This document shows positions 1 through 10,116 of a DNA stretch of 64,000 nt, piece by piece. The translations under genes and the position numbers were made by a program. Origin of the DNA: Anodontia alba (Eukaryota > Mollusca > Bivalvia > Lucinida > Lucinidae); the NCBI GenBank assembly GCA_964016985.1, contig OZ024827.1, positions 20,725,275 to 20,789,274 of the forward strand, read 5' to 3'. Position 1 is the first letter of the stretch. Each line of letters begins with the position of its first letter. Below the pieces are notes generated by a model, which saw nothing but the letters and a program-made list of their open reading frames with translations, was not told where the DNA came from and made no database searches.

Positions 1-44
1 TGGTAAAATTTTCAGTATATTTGAATAGGCTTGGTTTCGTTATG
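1..44 (-). mobile_element. CAT-MITE, terminal fragment cut by window edge
   Basis: The first 44 bases match the terminal 45 bases of the 280 bp CAT-MITE family seen elsewhere in the window (TTTTCAGTATATTTGAATAGGC followed by a degenerate TTTCGTTATG end). The rest would lie outside the window. Confidence 0.7.
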
Positions 45-84
45 AGGTCCCAGTAACCTGTTTATGGTACGCTACACACGAGTT

Positions 85-560
85 GACGCGCTCAATATAT
101 AGGTCGCAGTGACTTACTTTTAGTAGAAGAAACACCATGTTTACCAAGTGCGTCAAAATTTGTCAGCCTGGACCATACAGTGTAGAGAACACACATCAAT
201 TTTGTTTTCTCTCTAATGTAGACAGGTATCGACGTAGAAATTGTTACTTTTGTTACGCAAGGTTATATGTTACGTGACGAGTTTCACCTAATGTATGTCA
301 GACGTCAAAATACAGGTCATTGTGACCTACTTATGACACTTAGCATACCATGTCAGACGTCAAAAGAGGTTAAAGTGACCTACTTATGACAATAAGCATA
401 TCATCTCAGAAGTCAATATATAGGTCACATTGACCTACTTATGACAACTGGCATATCACGTCAGACGTCAATACATAAGACAGTGACGTACTTATGATAA
501 CTGACACGTCAGACGTTAATATTTAGGTCACACGGATGTCCTGTTATGGCAAGTGGCGCA
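85..560. repeat. Tandem array of ~53-55 bp units with AGGTCA-NNN-TGACCT palindromes
   Basis: Units beginning GTCAGACGTCAA start at about 297, 352, 405, 460 and 508, giving spacings of 55, 53, 55 and 48; a diverged unit lies near 90-145. Each unit carries a palindrome followed by ACTTATGACA. Two units hold a perfect AGGTCA-NNN-TGACCT (314-328 and 422-436), one differs at one half-site position (367-381), and an outlying copy at 101-115 has two differences. No coding capacity is apparent. Confidence 0.85.
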
Positions 561-1053
561 TCCGCTTCAAATAGATGTATACGTATCTCAACTGTTTTCA
601 ATCTACATCTCTAAGTACATAGAAGGCATATACCCCGGACTAGATCTTAAACGGACGGAGAGACGGAAGTACATGCTCGTCAGTCTCGCCAGAGCACACG
701 GTTCGCCCCAGCTATACTTGGAACTTGCAGACCCATAAACGGCTAATTGCGCATGTCCAGTCCACACTGTACATTGAGTTGCAACATCGTGCATGCGCAG
801 ATAGTGTGGTGTAACCAGACAGGTTTAGTTCTAAAGATGTCCTCTGCTTTTGGCAGGAGTGTTATAAAAAGTGCCAGATCGACGCGAGAAGTACAATAAG
901 CTCAAAGAGGCGATACCCCCTAGACAGCGTGAGGTAAGGCAGTCGTTTTTTCATGCTACCGTTTACCATCCTAAACATTCGGATATCTAAACATACGGTT
1001 CTTACCGCAATTACCTTATACATGTATATTCGGACGCCACAAGTTCTTTTTAA

Positions 1054-1360
1054 CCGGCCACGCTGGCTCAGTCGAATCCGCGTCCGACTGGTGATCAGGA
1101 GCTCGTGGGTTCGATCCCCTCCGGGTCCGGTAACATTCTTTTGTGGAGATGGATCAAGAAATATTTCAACGGTCATTCTCTTCATTCCTCTGAATCAAGA
1201 AGGACAGTAGTCAGTTTTTGATGAAAGAATGAGCAAAAGTACTGGTTACCCGCTTACAGGGCTAAGCCTATCCATGGAAAAGTGCGCTTAGGTAAACTGA
1301 CCTTCTGGACATGACCTTAACAGTGTTGACTGGGCAGTCAAACTCCAAACCAACCGATCA
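1054..1360 (+). mobile_element. tRNA-derived SINE, diverged copy
   Basis: The tRNA-like head has an A-box-like TGGCTCAGTCG and a B-box GGTTCGATCCCC, then the body shared with the other SINE copies (ACATTCTTTYGTGGAGAT, GAATCAAGAAGG, GTACTGGTTACCCGCTTA) and a C/A-rich tail. It is more diverged than the copies at 2535 and 8306, and I could not find a convincing target duplication. Confidence 0.85.
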
Positions 1361-2340
1361 ATAAGAAAAGTATTTCAATTTCTTATCTCCAGAAATTTTA
1401 CTTAACATGCTTAGCGTTAAAATATAGCACATTTTTAGCTTGATTAAATTATATTAGTTGCCAATTTTCTTCAGAAACCAGCAACACTTTTTCAAGTAAT
1501 GTCTAACGTCACAAATAAAGAAAACCAGGGACTAGTAACGAAACAACGTACATTTTTTATATACTCAACAAAATAATTTAAGGGCCACATAGTGCAAATT
1601 TCTATATATACAAACTTTGGCCGGGTGCATGGGCACAATCACAGAATATATCAAAATATCTTTGAATGTTTCTTTAAAAGGAAACCCTAAAGGAGTGTTT
1701 CCAACAAAATAGTTTTAAATCAAAATTTTCATTTTAAAATTCGCAAAAAAACACTACTTTTTACCCAAAAATTGACATTTTCGCGTCAAAAGTTTTGCTC
1801 CCAACTGTGAAAACTTCATAGACAAAGCCTTATATGTTATCAAGAAACGCACATTTTGCTAGAGGTACCCTCTACAGATTATTTGTTGTCTATGGGGAAC
1901 TTTCGAGGCATTTCTAGCCTCTCAAAGGGTTGGCCTCTTTTTCTGGCCATATCTGTGTGCCTTTTACTCGAAGGAGGGTTGAGTTTGCATGATTTTGTGT
2001 GTGACAGAGTATTGTTTTCATTAAACAAAGAATGTTTCCGGTATTGTGAAAAACCTTCATTCTGGAGTAATAATCGTTATTTTGGAAATTCCCGTTTTTC
2101 TTGGAATCCTTTGGTCTGGCGTTGTTGGCACCATTGACACTTTTGTAGCTGAATATGTTGCAAACATGTTGAGCTGTCTGAAAAAGGGCTGAGACTTTCA
2201 GTTTTGCCCATGAAATGATTTTAAAACTTGAGGGTTGCATTTTAGTGATAATAAAAGGTAAAATAAAACTGGTGGCCCATAAATTATTTTTTGGAGTATA
2301 TTACTGCTACACTTGTGTAGCTCTGATTGGCTGAAACTAG
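1361..2340. other. No recognisable gene or repeat
   Basis: AT-rich sequence with only short open frames and no splice, domain or repeat signature I can support. Confidence 0.5.
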
Positions 2341-2341
2341 C

Positions 2342-2424
2342 TTTCACTGGTATTCACAAATTCTATTTGTTTCACAAATGTAGCTACATCTGTGAAACAT
2401 CAGAATTTGTGAATACCAGTGAAA
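2342..2424. repeat. Inverted repeat, ~36 bp arms
   Basis: TTTCACTGGTATTCACAAAT is answered by ATTTGTGAATACCAGTGAAA, with further pairing of TTTGTTTCACA with TGTGAAACA around a short loop. The form is MITE-like, but no other copy was noticed. Confidence 0.8.
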
Positions 2425-2521
2425 ATTAAGCCTACTAAGGTCAAGGACAGGTTAACATCACTTTTTTTCACTGTTGCCAGACAGCTAAAAATAGTTTTAG
2501 TAACACCAATAACGCAGTTTT

Positions 2522-2852
2522 CACTCATCAGAGGTCGGCCTCGGTGGCTCATTTGGATGCGCCGTCCGACTGGAGACCAGGAGGTCGCGGGTTCAACCCC
2601 CGCCGAGGTCGGCAACATTCTTTCGTGGAGATTGATCATGAAATCTTTTCTACGGTCATTCTCTCCCTTCCGCTGATTCAAGAAGGGTAGTTGTCAGTTT
2701 CTGGCGAAAGAATGTGCACAATACTGGTTAACCGCTTAGAGGACTAAGCCTGCCCAGTAAACGTGTGGTTAGGTAAACTGACCGCGCTCGACATGACCCC
2801 ATTGGGTTGACTGGGCCGTAAAACCTCAACACAAACAAACACTCATCAGAGG
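2522..2852 (+). mobile_element. tRNA-derived SINE with 13 bp target-site duplication
   Basis: A near-consensus SINE occupies 2535-2839. It has a CGGCCTCGGTGGCTCA head (A-box), GGTTCAACCCC B-box, a body shared with other copies and a tail ACCTCAACACAAACAAA. It is bounded by an exact direct repeat CACTCATCAGAGG at 2522-2534 and 2840-2852, the mark of LINE-mediated retroposition. The overlapping short open frames on both strands are artefacts of the SINE. The family resembles mollusc V-SINE-like elements; that family name is not verified here. Confidence 0.95.
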
Positions 2853-2950
2853 GATAAATTTAGACCAGCTGCATCATCTACATGATCTTCCTGGTCTCTT
2901 ATGTTCCACGGGTAAGAGTTATATACTTTTTTTTACAACTTGTTTATTTA

Positions 2951-3230
2951 CATCACGAAAACATGCCTATTCAAATATACTTAACATTTTACCACCAATA
3001 AATGAAAATTTTCAGATAAAAAAAAATCTGATGTTTTTCATATTTCTGCTCAAAACATAGATTGTGAGTAGTCGTTAGAACCGCCTCGAAGAGGCGGTTC
3101 TAACGAATACCCACAATCTAAGTTTTTGAGCAGAAATAAAAAAAAATAACGTATACCCCTGTAAACCCCAGTTTTACTATATCAAAGTGGGGTTTAAGGG
3201 GGTCAATTATATAGGCATATTTTCGTAATG
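2951..3230 (+). mobile_element. CAT-MITE copy B
   Basis: This 280 bp foldback element starts CATCACGAAAACATGCC and ends GGCATATTTTCGTAATG. Its centre is a long palindrome built on GTTAGAACCGCCTCG and its complement, flanked by ATTTCTGCTCAAAACATAG and its inverse. One half also holds the ACCCCAGTTTTACTATAT / GGGGTTT secondary hairpin. No target-site duplication is evident. Confidence 0.92.
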
Positions 3231-3837
3231 AATTACTTATTTTATTTGAATCTTTATTCCTCATTTTTTTATTATAAGTACTTTTCCTACAATTTGATTT
3301 TTTTATAATGGATGTCTTAAAAATATTTTCTTGTAGATTTTATCTAAGTAATAGCTTTTTGACTTATGTAAAATCGTTTAAATGAGTAAAATGACATTAG
3401 CAAGACAAGCAGATTCTCTCCAGCATTGTATTTCGAGAAAAATGTAATTGGGACTGGATATAAAAATATAAAAAAAATAATCATAATAAATAAAATAAAA
3501 TAAAGAAAAGTCATATAACAAAATAATACATGCATTCTTTAGAGGTCATCATCGGTATTTGTCAATCCACGTAAGTGTTGTTTACCTCGGCTTCGCCTCG
3601 GTGTACATCACTTCCTAAGGATGACAAATCCTGATTTTAACTTCAAAATAATGTCCGGGTCACGTTGACGTTGCGATAACCGTAACCCCATCGTATGAAC
3701 AGGAAGAAGCTGAACTGGTATTCCCACGTATTTATTACTGTTTCCGCTTCCTTATCAAACATTTGATTTGCAAAAAAAGATGGGAGAATTAAATGTGTCC
3801 CAATGTCAGATAACGTAACATCGGACATTTGCGCCGA
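3231..3837. other. No recognisable gene
   Basis: AT-rich sequence with only short open frames in low-complexity context. A short inverted piece, CCTCGGCTTCGCCTCGG, lies near 3585. Confidence 0.5.
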
Positions 3838-3990
3838 GCGAAGATTCAGATCAGCTTGCGCATTTGCGCAGTCTGATCAGAATCTTCACCGAACGCATTT
3901 TGGATTGCGAAAACTCTCTGTATGCGGACAATGGAGACTGATCAGACTGCGCAGATGCGCAGACTGATTTGAGTCTTTGATGGGCGCACA
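3838..3990. repeat. Palindromic GATCAGACTGCGCA repeat
   Basis: Opposed copies of GCGCATTTGCGCAGTCTGAT and ATCAGACTGCGCAGATGCGC lie within 150 bp. The same motif recurs at 12780, 20330, 39790 and 57860, so this is a dispersed foldback family. Confidence 0.75.
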
Positions 3991-4072
3991 TCCGGCACGT
4001 CATACAAGTTGTGGCTCACATCATGAAAAACGATATAAAAGCTTCTTTTATGAAACTTACAACGTATCGGCC

Positions 4073-4115
4073 TTAACCCTTAAAGCGCCAAGCAAAAATT
4101 GTAGCAGACGACATT

Positions 4116-4149
<34 letters not shown>

Positions 4150-4295
4150 CAGAGAAAACAAGTCTTGACATTTCATGTGAATCGTCTGCCAAGCAGACGA
4201 GCAGACGATTCACGTGAAATGTCAAGACTTGTTTTCTCTAAAAAATAATAAAAAATGACGTCTGCTGCAGTTGTGATTGGCGCTTTAAGGGTTAA
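4073..4295. mobile_element. piggyBac-like TTAA MITE
   Basis: The ends are TTAACCCTTAAAGCGCC and GGCGCTTTAAGGGTTAA, which are TIRs beginning CCC directly inside TTAA, as in the piggyBac superfamily. The core is a foldback of GAAAACAAGTCTTGACATTT around CGTCTGCCAAGCAGACG. A 32-T tract (4118-4149) interrupts one arm, making the arms unequal. It has no coding capacity. Confidence 0.85.
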
Positions 4296-4378
4296 TAACT
4301 GATTAAACAAAAGAGAATTATGATGGCGCTGTATCACTATTTTTATGTCACATCTGTATTGTCTGGGGAAAACGGTTC

Positions 4379-5008
4379 TACGAGGGTCCTGCAAAAAAGT
4401 TTGTCACTGGATTCGGATTACTTCAGTGCTACGTTTTATCAAACATATTTTTATTACAAACCTTCAAAGTATTCCCCTTTACTGAAACATATTTTTGTAA
4501 CCTTATTACCCAGTCGCGAAAAGCAGATAAATAGTCTTCTTTTGGTATCTGTTGGAGACACTGATAAATAGCCCTGCCAAGAGAACTTCTAGACGTATCC
4601 TTATTTCCAGAAAGCATTTTCTTAAGCCTTGGAAATAAAAAGAAGTCACAGGGACTCAGGTCAGGTGAATAAGGTGGATGGTTTAAAACTTTCACCTATT
4701 CAGAAGCCAAAAAAGACTTAACAACCTCACACTTATGAGAGGAGGCGTTGTCATGTAAAAGGTGGTCTCCTGACCATCCTTTGCTTTGTCGTTTCTTATT
4801 GTAAAAAAAAAGTAAATTGGTCGGTGTATATGACTGCATCTATTTCAATTTGAAATATCTCGGTCAGTTGGAAAGCAATTTGAACGAAATAAACTCGTAT
4901 CGTTAGCTACTCAACACACCATTCAAGTGCAGTGAAGCATTTTAAAATATACCCGGGATAAAACCAAGGAAGCCTATAAGTGACAGAACTTTTTGCAGGA
5001 CCCTCGTA
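4379..5008 (-). mobile_element. mariner-family element, internally deleted (626 bp)
   Basis: TIRs CGAGGGTCCTGCAAAAAAGT and ACTTTTTGCAGGACCCTCG occupy 4381-5006, and both sides are flanked by TA (4379-4380, 5007-5008). An autonomous mariner is about 1.3 kb, so roughly half is missing; only the C-terminal transposase segment remains. The TIR differs from the 60287-61630 mariner beyond the shared CGAGGG start, so this is a separate lineage. Confidence 0.93.
4429..4775 (-). pseudogene. mariner transposase, C-terminal fragment with in-frame stop
   Basis: Translation on the minus strand gives a catalytic HDNASSH motif (second Asp) and PYSPDLSPCDFFLFPRLK (third Asp). Counting an internal stop as one position, 34 residues separate the two Asp, the DD34D spacing of mariner. 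The C-terminal YVSVKGNTLKVCNKN region follows. The N-terminal helix-turn-helix and first Asp are deleted and a stop follows SFLASE, so it is inactive. Confidence 0.9.
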
Positions 5009-5258
5009 AATAAAGGGAGGCAATCGCTATGGTGAGCTTATATAGGCAATAGTAAACTGGGCGGAAGAGCACGACGCAAAAGGCTGCATTTTTACGCCAT
5101 TTGCAGCTCTTTGACATTTAGACGATGTAACTGCGTTTTCTCGCATCAGATACTTTATAAAACAAGTAATGCATGTGTTACAGACAAAAGTGTTGACGGG
5201 ATTCCTTCAAACATTTCGGAATTTGAGAAAATCTGAAGCAAAGAACAGCATTTTCGTC

Positions 5259-5260
<2 letters not shown>

Positions 5261-5293
<33 letters not shown>
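5261..5293. repeat. Poly(T) tract, 33 nt
   Basis: Uninterrupted T run in otherwise mixed sequence, one of about a dozen A/T homopolymers of 19-34 nt in the window. The 250 bases before it hold no recognisable feature. Confidence 0.95.
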
Positions 5294-5294
<1 letters not shown>

Positions 5295-5422
5295 AATGTA
5301 GATCAGTTCAAGTGCGTTATTCACTGAGTTATAGATCTAAGTCAGTTGTTAGTAGAAAAATCGCATGCGCTACGCGTTTGTGATTTGATCTAGTTTACAA
5401 CTGATCACTAAACTGTGATTTA

Positions 5423-5751
5423 GAGTCGACTCTCGTTATCCCTCTCTCTCTCTAAAATATTTCGAGATATCCGTACCTCGACATATCAGATTTGCAGAAT
5501 TGAGGAAAACATAAATCGAACAACCACATTTAATAAATGTATACAGTATGCAATTGGACTCTTGAAGTTAGAGATATATTGAAAATATTGTGGAAATGAG
5601 GAGAAATTGCTCCTTAGGAGCAATTTCTCCTCTTTTCCACAATATTTTGTTACCTGTTATTAGATTTTCATGTTAAGGCAGGGACCAGATTTTCACTTCG
5701 AGATAAGCGGTTATTTGAAATAGGCGAGGTCGAGATAACGAGAGTCAACTG
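5423..5751. mobile_element. pogo/Tigger-like MITE, copy a
   Basis: The ends are GAGTCGACTCTCGTTATC and GATAACGAGAGTCAACTG, directly flanked by TA on both sides. The core is a palindrome, AGGAGAAATTGCTCCTTAGG with its inverse, inside ATTGTGGAAA arms. Sister copies lie at 14463, 48173 and 58568. TA duplication with CAGT-type ends fits the Tc1/mariner-pogo group; no transposase is present. Confidence 0.9.
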
Positions 5752-5852
5752 TATTACTCAACTAGAGAGTTGATTTATATCTTAAATAAACCGTTCCAAT
5801 AGAACATGTAGACGTCTTCACCATAACACTTTGATGACGTTTATTACGAGAC

Positions 5853-6086
5853 CTGCCGGCCTCGGTGGCTCAGTTGGATGCGCCGTCCGACTGGAGACCA
5901 GGAGGTCGCGGGTTCAACCCCTGCCGATGTCGGCAACATTCTTTCGTGGAGATTGATCATGAAATATTTTCTACGGTTATTTTCTCTCCCTTCCGCTGAT
6001 TCAAGACGGGTAGTTGTCAGTTTCTGGCGAAAGAATGTGCACAATACTGGTTAACCGCTTAGAGGACTCAGCCTGCCCAGTAAACA
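5853..6086 (+). mobile_element. tRNA-derived SINE, 3'-truncated
   Basis: The head CCGGCCTCGGTGGCTCAGTT and B-box GGTTCAACCCC are intact and the body runs normally as far as CAGCCTGCCCAGTAAACAG. There it joins the terminal segment of a CAT-MITE instead of the expected SINE tail. Confidence 0.9.
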
Positions 6087-6149
6087 GAAAATGTTCCTTT
6101 TTTGGTTGTAAAATTTTCAATATATTTGGATAGGCGTGTTTTCGTAATG
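6087..6149 (-). mobile_element. CAT-MITE terminal fragment fused to SINE
   Basis: AAAATGTTC followed by TTTTCAATATATTTGGATAGGC and ending GTGTTTTCGTAATG is the last ~63 bp of a CAT-MITE. Its other 215 bp are absent. It abuts the truncated SINE with no intervening bases. Confidence 0.8.
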
Positions 6150-6264
6150 TACTTAATCTGAGTATCGCGCCACACAAAAAAAAAAACCCGACTTTCTAAA
6201 AGATGTCGAAAGCAGAGTAGTATGTTGTACTTAGTACAGGTTCCAGTCCAATTTGTTTGCTAAC

Positions 6265-6546
6265 CATTACGAAAACACGCCTATTCAAGTGTATAGAAAA
6301 TTTCACCCCCCACAAAAATTGAAAATTTTCAGACAACAAACTCTGATATGTTTCATATTTCTGCTAAAGACATAGATTGTGGGTACTAGTTAGAACCGCC
6401 TCGGCGAGGCGATTATAATGAGTACCCACAATCTATGTTTTTGATCAGAAATAAGAAAAATAATGTATACCCCTGTAAACTCTAGTTTTCTATATAAAAG
6501 TGGGGTTTATGGGGGGTCAAGATTATAAAGGCGTGTTTTCGTGATG
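6265..6546 (+). mobile_element. CAT-MITE copy C
   Basis: Ends CATTACGAAAACACGCC and GGCGTGTTTTCGTGATG. The central palindrome is partly degraded on one arm (GCGATTATAATGAGTACCC against GGGTACTAGTTAGAACCGCC). Length 282 bp. Confidence 0.92.
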
Positions 6547-6952
6547 CCTAGAATCGAAAATATATATGATTTATTTCGATATACTAGGAAGAAAGCCTTT
6601 ACATATCTGTATATAAAACAACTGTATAGCAGATATGCATACATTGCCTTTCGCGAAAATTTGCACGTTTCTATGGAGGCCCACTTGATACTTAATAAAT
6701 TCTAAGAATACAAAACATTGTGTATTCAGGTTAAAAACATAAAAAAGAAGAAAGAAAATGCTCAAAACAGAAAGCAGATTGTTTATTTTCTCATGCGCAT
6801 ATGCAAACATGAAGCCATGAGTGACACTGTGGCTGTTTAATGCATTTAAGGGAGAGTACCCTGTTTTCCTGTCTGACATCATTTTTTTTTTAAATTTCGC
6901 ATGCAAACTGCATTTCATGTAAACAAATCTTCTACTCTTTTTAAAGCATTTA

Positions 6953-7302
6953 CAGTCGAACTTCGATGGCTCGAACCCCTTTGGGATCATGAAAATTTGT
7001 CCGAGACAGCGGTAGTTCGAGCCTCGGCAGGTTACTATTAATGCCACACCAGGAGGCACAATGGAGATAATTGTGGGGTATCTTTTTGGTGTTCTATATT
7101 GTAAATGTATGCTGTGTGTACTCATTAGAATCGTAGAGGCGATTCTAATGAGTACACACAGCATACATTTACAAGATAAAAGAAGAAAATCTCCCTAATC
7201 TTTATATATCGTATTTGGAGGAAATCCCTGCGGACTCAAGAACGTGTTCGACTCGTCCATGGTAAACGAGCCATCGGGGTTGGAGCCATTGAAGTTCAAC
7301 TG
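6953..7302. mobile_element. TA-flanked MITE carrying a CAT-MITE-type hairpin core
   Basis: TIRs CAGTCGAACTTCGATGGCTC and GAGCCATTGAAGTTCAACTG are flanked by TA (6951-6952, 7303-7304), as in pogo/Tigger-type elements. The centre at about 7100-7170 is a palindrome, GTGTGTACTCATTAGAATCG with its inverse. This closely resembles the core of the CAT-MITE family although the ends are unrelated. Confidence 0.85.
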
Positions 7303-7387
7303 TATTAGACCGATATAGAAATGGATTAACACCTGTCCAAAAAAATGATCGATTTTACCAGACATATTTCGAGCGTTCGTGCATATG

Positions 7388-7490
7388 TTTTTTTTTTTTT
7401 TTTTTTTTTTTTTTTGTTTTTTTTTTTGTTTTTTGTTTGTTTGTTTTTTTTTGTTTTGTTTTTTTTTTGTTTTTTTTTCTATAAAAATAT
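7388..7490. repeat. T-rich low-complexity tract
   Basis: A run of 28 T (7388-7415) is followed by T blocks separated by single G or C. The Phe-rich open frame across it is an artefact. Confidence 0.95.
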
Positions 7491-7706
7491 TCGTATAGGA
7501 CAGTATTGTATTTACGTCAGTCTTAAAAAATGCATGTTGAGGGGAATCGTGTCCATAATTTCAAAACTTTTGTTGACGAACTGTACTTGGTAAGAATGTA
7601 TGAAGACCAAACATAATAAGTGACGTAATTTCCGCAAACAAAAAAGTTCATCAAATTCCATAAAATACTCTATATTTTACATAACGCGACAAGAATTTTA
7701 ATAATC

Positions 7707-7985
7707 CATCACGAAAACGTGCCTATATAATTTTGACCCCCTTAAACCCCACTTTTATATAGTAAAACTGGGGTTTACAGGGGTATGTATTATTTTTCTT
7801 ATTTATGTTCAAAAACACAGATTGTGGGTACTCGTTAGAACCGCCTCGGCGAGGCGGTTCTAACGAGTACCCACAATCTATGTTTGGAGCAGGAATATGA
7901 AAAATATCAGATTTTTTAATACTAAAATTTTCAGTTTTTGGAGGTGAAATTTTCTATATATTTGAATAGGCGTGTTTTCGTAATG
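7707..7985 (-). mobile_element. CAT-MITE copy D
   Basis: A 279 bp copy with ends CATCACGAAAACGTGCC and GGCGTGTTTTCGTAATG and a near-perfect central palindrome (GGGTACTCGTTAGAACCGCC and inverse). It is in the opposite orientation to copies B and C, judged by which half carries the CCCCACTTTTATATAG hairpin. Confidence 0.93.
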
Positions 7986-8293
7986 AGTGCTAATTTATAT
8001 GCAGACATCAAATGTACAGATTAATTTATCGCGAGTCGGATGTATATTTAATCTGTGTACTGTACTTTGGTGGGTATTTTACCACAAGTTCTTTTTGAAA
8101 AACCTAAGCGTACAGAGCAGTAATTAGGTCGAATAAGGTACTAATAAGAATGATAAGAATTCTCAATAATATACTTGAGCTGTATATAGAATATACTTGA
8201 GAAAAACACATGCCGTCAGCCCGCCCTCATTCATCTATCACCAGATTCAATTGCCGACCTTTAAAGTAAGGACAATGTTACGAAAATCTAATC

Positions 8294-8596
8294 AAGTCTA
8301 GCACAGCCGGCCTCGGTGGCTCAGTTGGATGCGCCGTCTGACTGGAGACCAGGAGGTCGCGGGTTCAACCACCGCCGAGGTCGGCAACATTCTTTCGTGT
8401 CATGAAATATTTTCTACGGTCATTCTCTCCCTTCCGCTGACTCAAGAAGTTGCAGTTGTCAGTTTCTGGCGAAAGAATGTGCACAATACTGTTTAACCGC
8501 TTAGAGGACTAAGCCTGCCCAGTAAACGCGACATTACCCCACTGGGTTGACTGGTCCGTGAAACCTCAACATAAACAAACAAACAAAGTCTAGCAC
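8294..8596 (+). mobile_element. tRNA-derived SINE with 12 bp target-site duplication
   Basis: The SINE occupies 8306-8584, between exact direct repeats AAGTCTAGCACA at 8294-8305 and 8585-8596. It has an internal deletion after CATTCTTTCGTG and a tail CCTCAACATAAACAAACAAA. The B-box reads GGTTCAACCACC, slightly degraded. Confidence 0.95.
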
Positions 8597-8904
8597 AAGT
8601 TAGTCGGGTTTCTCAATTCCTGTATCTTGCAAAAAAAAAAAAAAAAACGTAACTTGCAAAAGGAAAGATTTAGGGCTCTTTTTTTGTATATATGAAGCCA
8701 GGATATTGGTTCATAAAAAAAAACACTATACAGCAATTCGGAATTAACTGCACTTTGGTAAAATGCATGCATTTTGCATGGTATTGGTTTAGTTTTACCA
8801 AGCAACTGTAAGTTCTATTAAGCGTTTACATGCACTGCACTGTGCGCTTAAGTTTTTCCAAAAGAACTTTAGTAAAATATCCATCAAAGATTGGATACAC
8901 TTTA

Positions 8905-9163
8905 TAGAAATATACTGAAAATTTTACCACCAAAAAATGAAAATTTTCAGATAAAAAATCTGATATTTCTCATATTTCTGCTCAAAACATAGATTGTGGG
9001 TACTCGTTAGAACCGCCTCGGTGAGGCGGTTCTAACGAGTACCCAACATCTATGTTTTTTGAGCAGAAATAAGAAAAATAATGTACACTCCTGTAAACCC
9101 CAGTTTTACTATATAAAAGTGGGGTTTAAGGGGGTCAAAACTATATAGCCATGTTTTCGTGAT
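8905..9163 (+). mobile_element. CAT-MITE copy E, left end missing
   Basis: Starts within the family at TATAGAAATATACTGAAAAT, lacking the CATTACG terminus, and ends at a degraded ATGTTTTCGTGAT. The central palindrome is intact. Confidence 0.88.
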
Positions 9164-9356
9164 AATAAAAAGGTAAAAAAAAAAGTATAGTTGTCAGGTA
9201 ATTCAAATGACCACCACCATATGTTTTTATAAAGAAGTAGATCAAAGTGCATTGGCTGTAATCTGAAGATTAAAAATAGGGGTATGTGCAGTAATTAGGT
9301 CCAATATGGTAGTCTATGTGTTTTGAGTTGTGAAGTTGTGCTTATTGGTTTTCCAG

Positions 9357-9650
9357 GACGTGATGGCGAGACTGAGACAGAAGAAAATCTTTCAAGAAGA
9401 TATAATCTCCAATCAAATGATCGGTCTATATTTGAAAAAATGCACGCTCCTCTGCATGCTCATAATAACGCAACTTCCGCCAATTCATATCAACCTCGAT
9501 GTGAAAAAGGGCGACGTATTTGATGTTTATGTATTTAAGAGGTATATTCATGGTGGACAAAGAATCAAAATGCTCGTCTGGCCACCTTTGTATGTTCGCG
9601 TGAATGGACAACTTCTGGCGAAAGGAGTCGCAGAAGGCGATGGGCTTTAA
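9357..9650 (+). CDS. Possible terminal exon, unknown protein
   Basis: An open frame to TAA at 9648-9650 follows an acceptor-like pyrimidine stretch and AG (TTATTGGTTTTCCAG ending at 9356). The predicted ~97 residues include a C-terminal segment RIKMLVWPPLYVRVNG and LLAKGVAEGDG, unlike the low-complexity shadows around it. I do not recognise a family. No partner exon or polyadenylation signal is evident, and it could be a chance frame in an unlisted repeat. Confidence 0.25.
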   Translation, partial: DVMARLRQKKIFQEDIISNQMIGLYLKKCTLLCMLIITQLPPIHINLDVKKGDVFDVYVFKRYIHGGQRIKMLVWPPLYVRVNGQLLAKGVAEGDGL

Positions 9651-9867
9651 TTTCTTAAAACCGAACGTTTACCTTGGTAATACATATATATTGCCGTTAA
9701 ATGAGTTTGCTGTATAGAGAATCCTTAAATGCAGCAGAATATGTAAAAAAGGACGTTTAATTTTTTTGTTTCCCTACAGACCGTCTATTTTGGATATTTG
9801 CTAGAACTGCCCCAGTGGGTTGATTCTAACAAGTATCTAAAACATATTTTTCTTGAGGTATATTGTA

Positions 9868-10116
9868 TTAACTGCCAATCACAACAATTGTCGTTTGCTT
9901 TGTCATCTGCTTGTAATTTTAAAAGTCATTTCTGCAAACAGTGTGTGCAAACAGTGTGGACCCAGATCAGACTGCTCCTTTAGGAGCAGTCTGATCTTGG
10001 TCCACACTGTTTGCCTGTATGCAAAAATAGTTTGAAAAGTTTGCAAGAATATTCAGCAGACGACATAAACAGACGACATTTTCAGTTGCATGTTTTCTTG
10101 GCGTTTTTAGGGTTGA
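9868..10116. mobile_element. piggyBac-like TTAA MITE, GATCAGACTGC-core type
   Basis: A left TTAACTGCCAATCACAACAA and a degraded right GGCGTTTTTAGGGTTGA surround AGTCATTTCTGCAAACAGTG and a core palindrome GATCAGACTGCTCCTTTAGG and inverse. It shares ends with 4073-4295 and both ends and core with 50486 and 51404. Confidence 0.8.

Noticed and set aside
6571..7164. 197-codon minus-strand open frame
   Set aside because: It runs through the TIR and half of the hairpin of the MITE at 6953-7302 and has no recognisable domain; length is explained by AT-rich chance and the palindrome.
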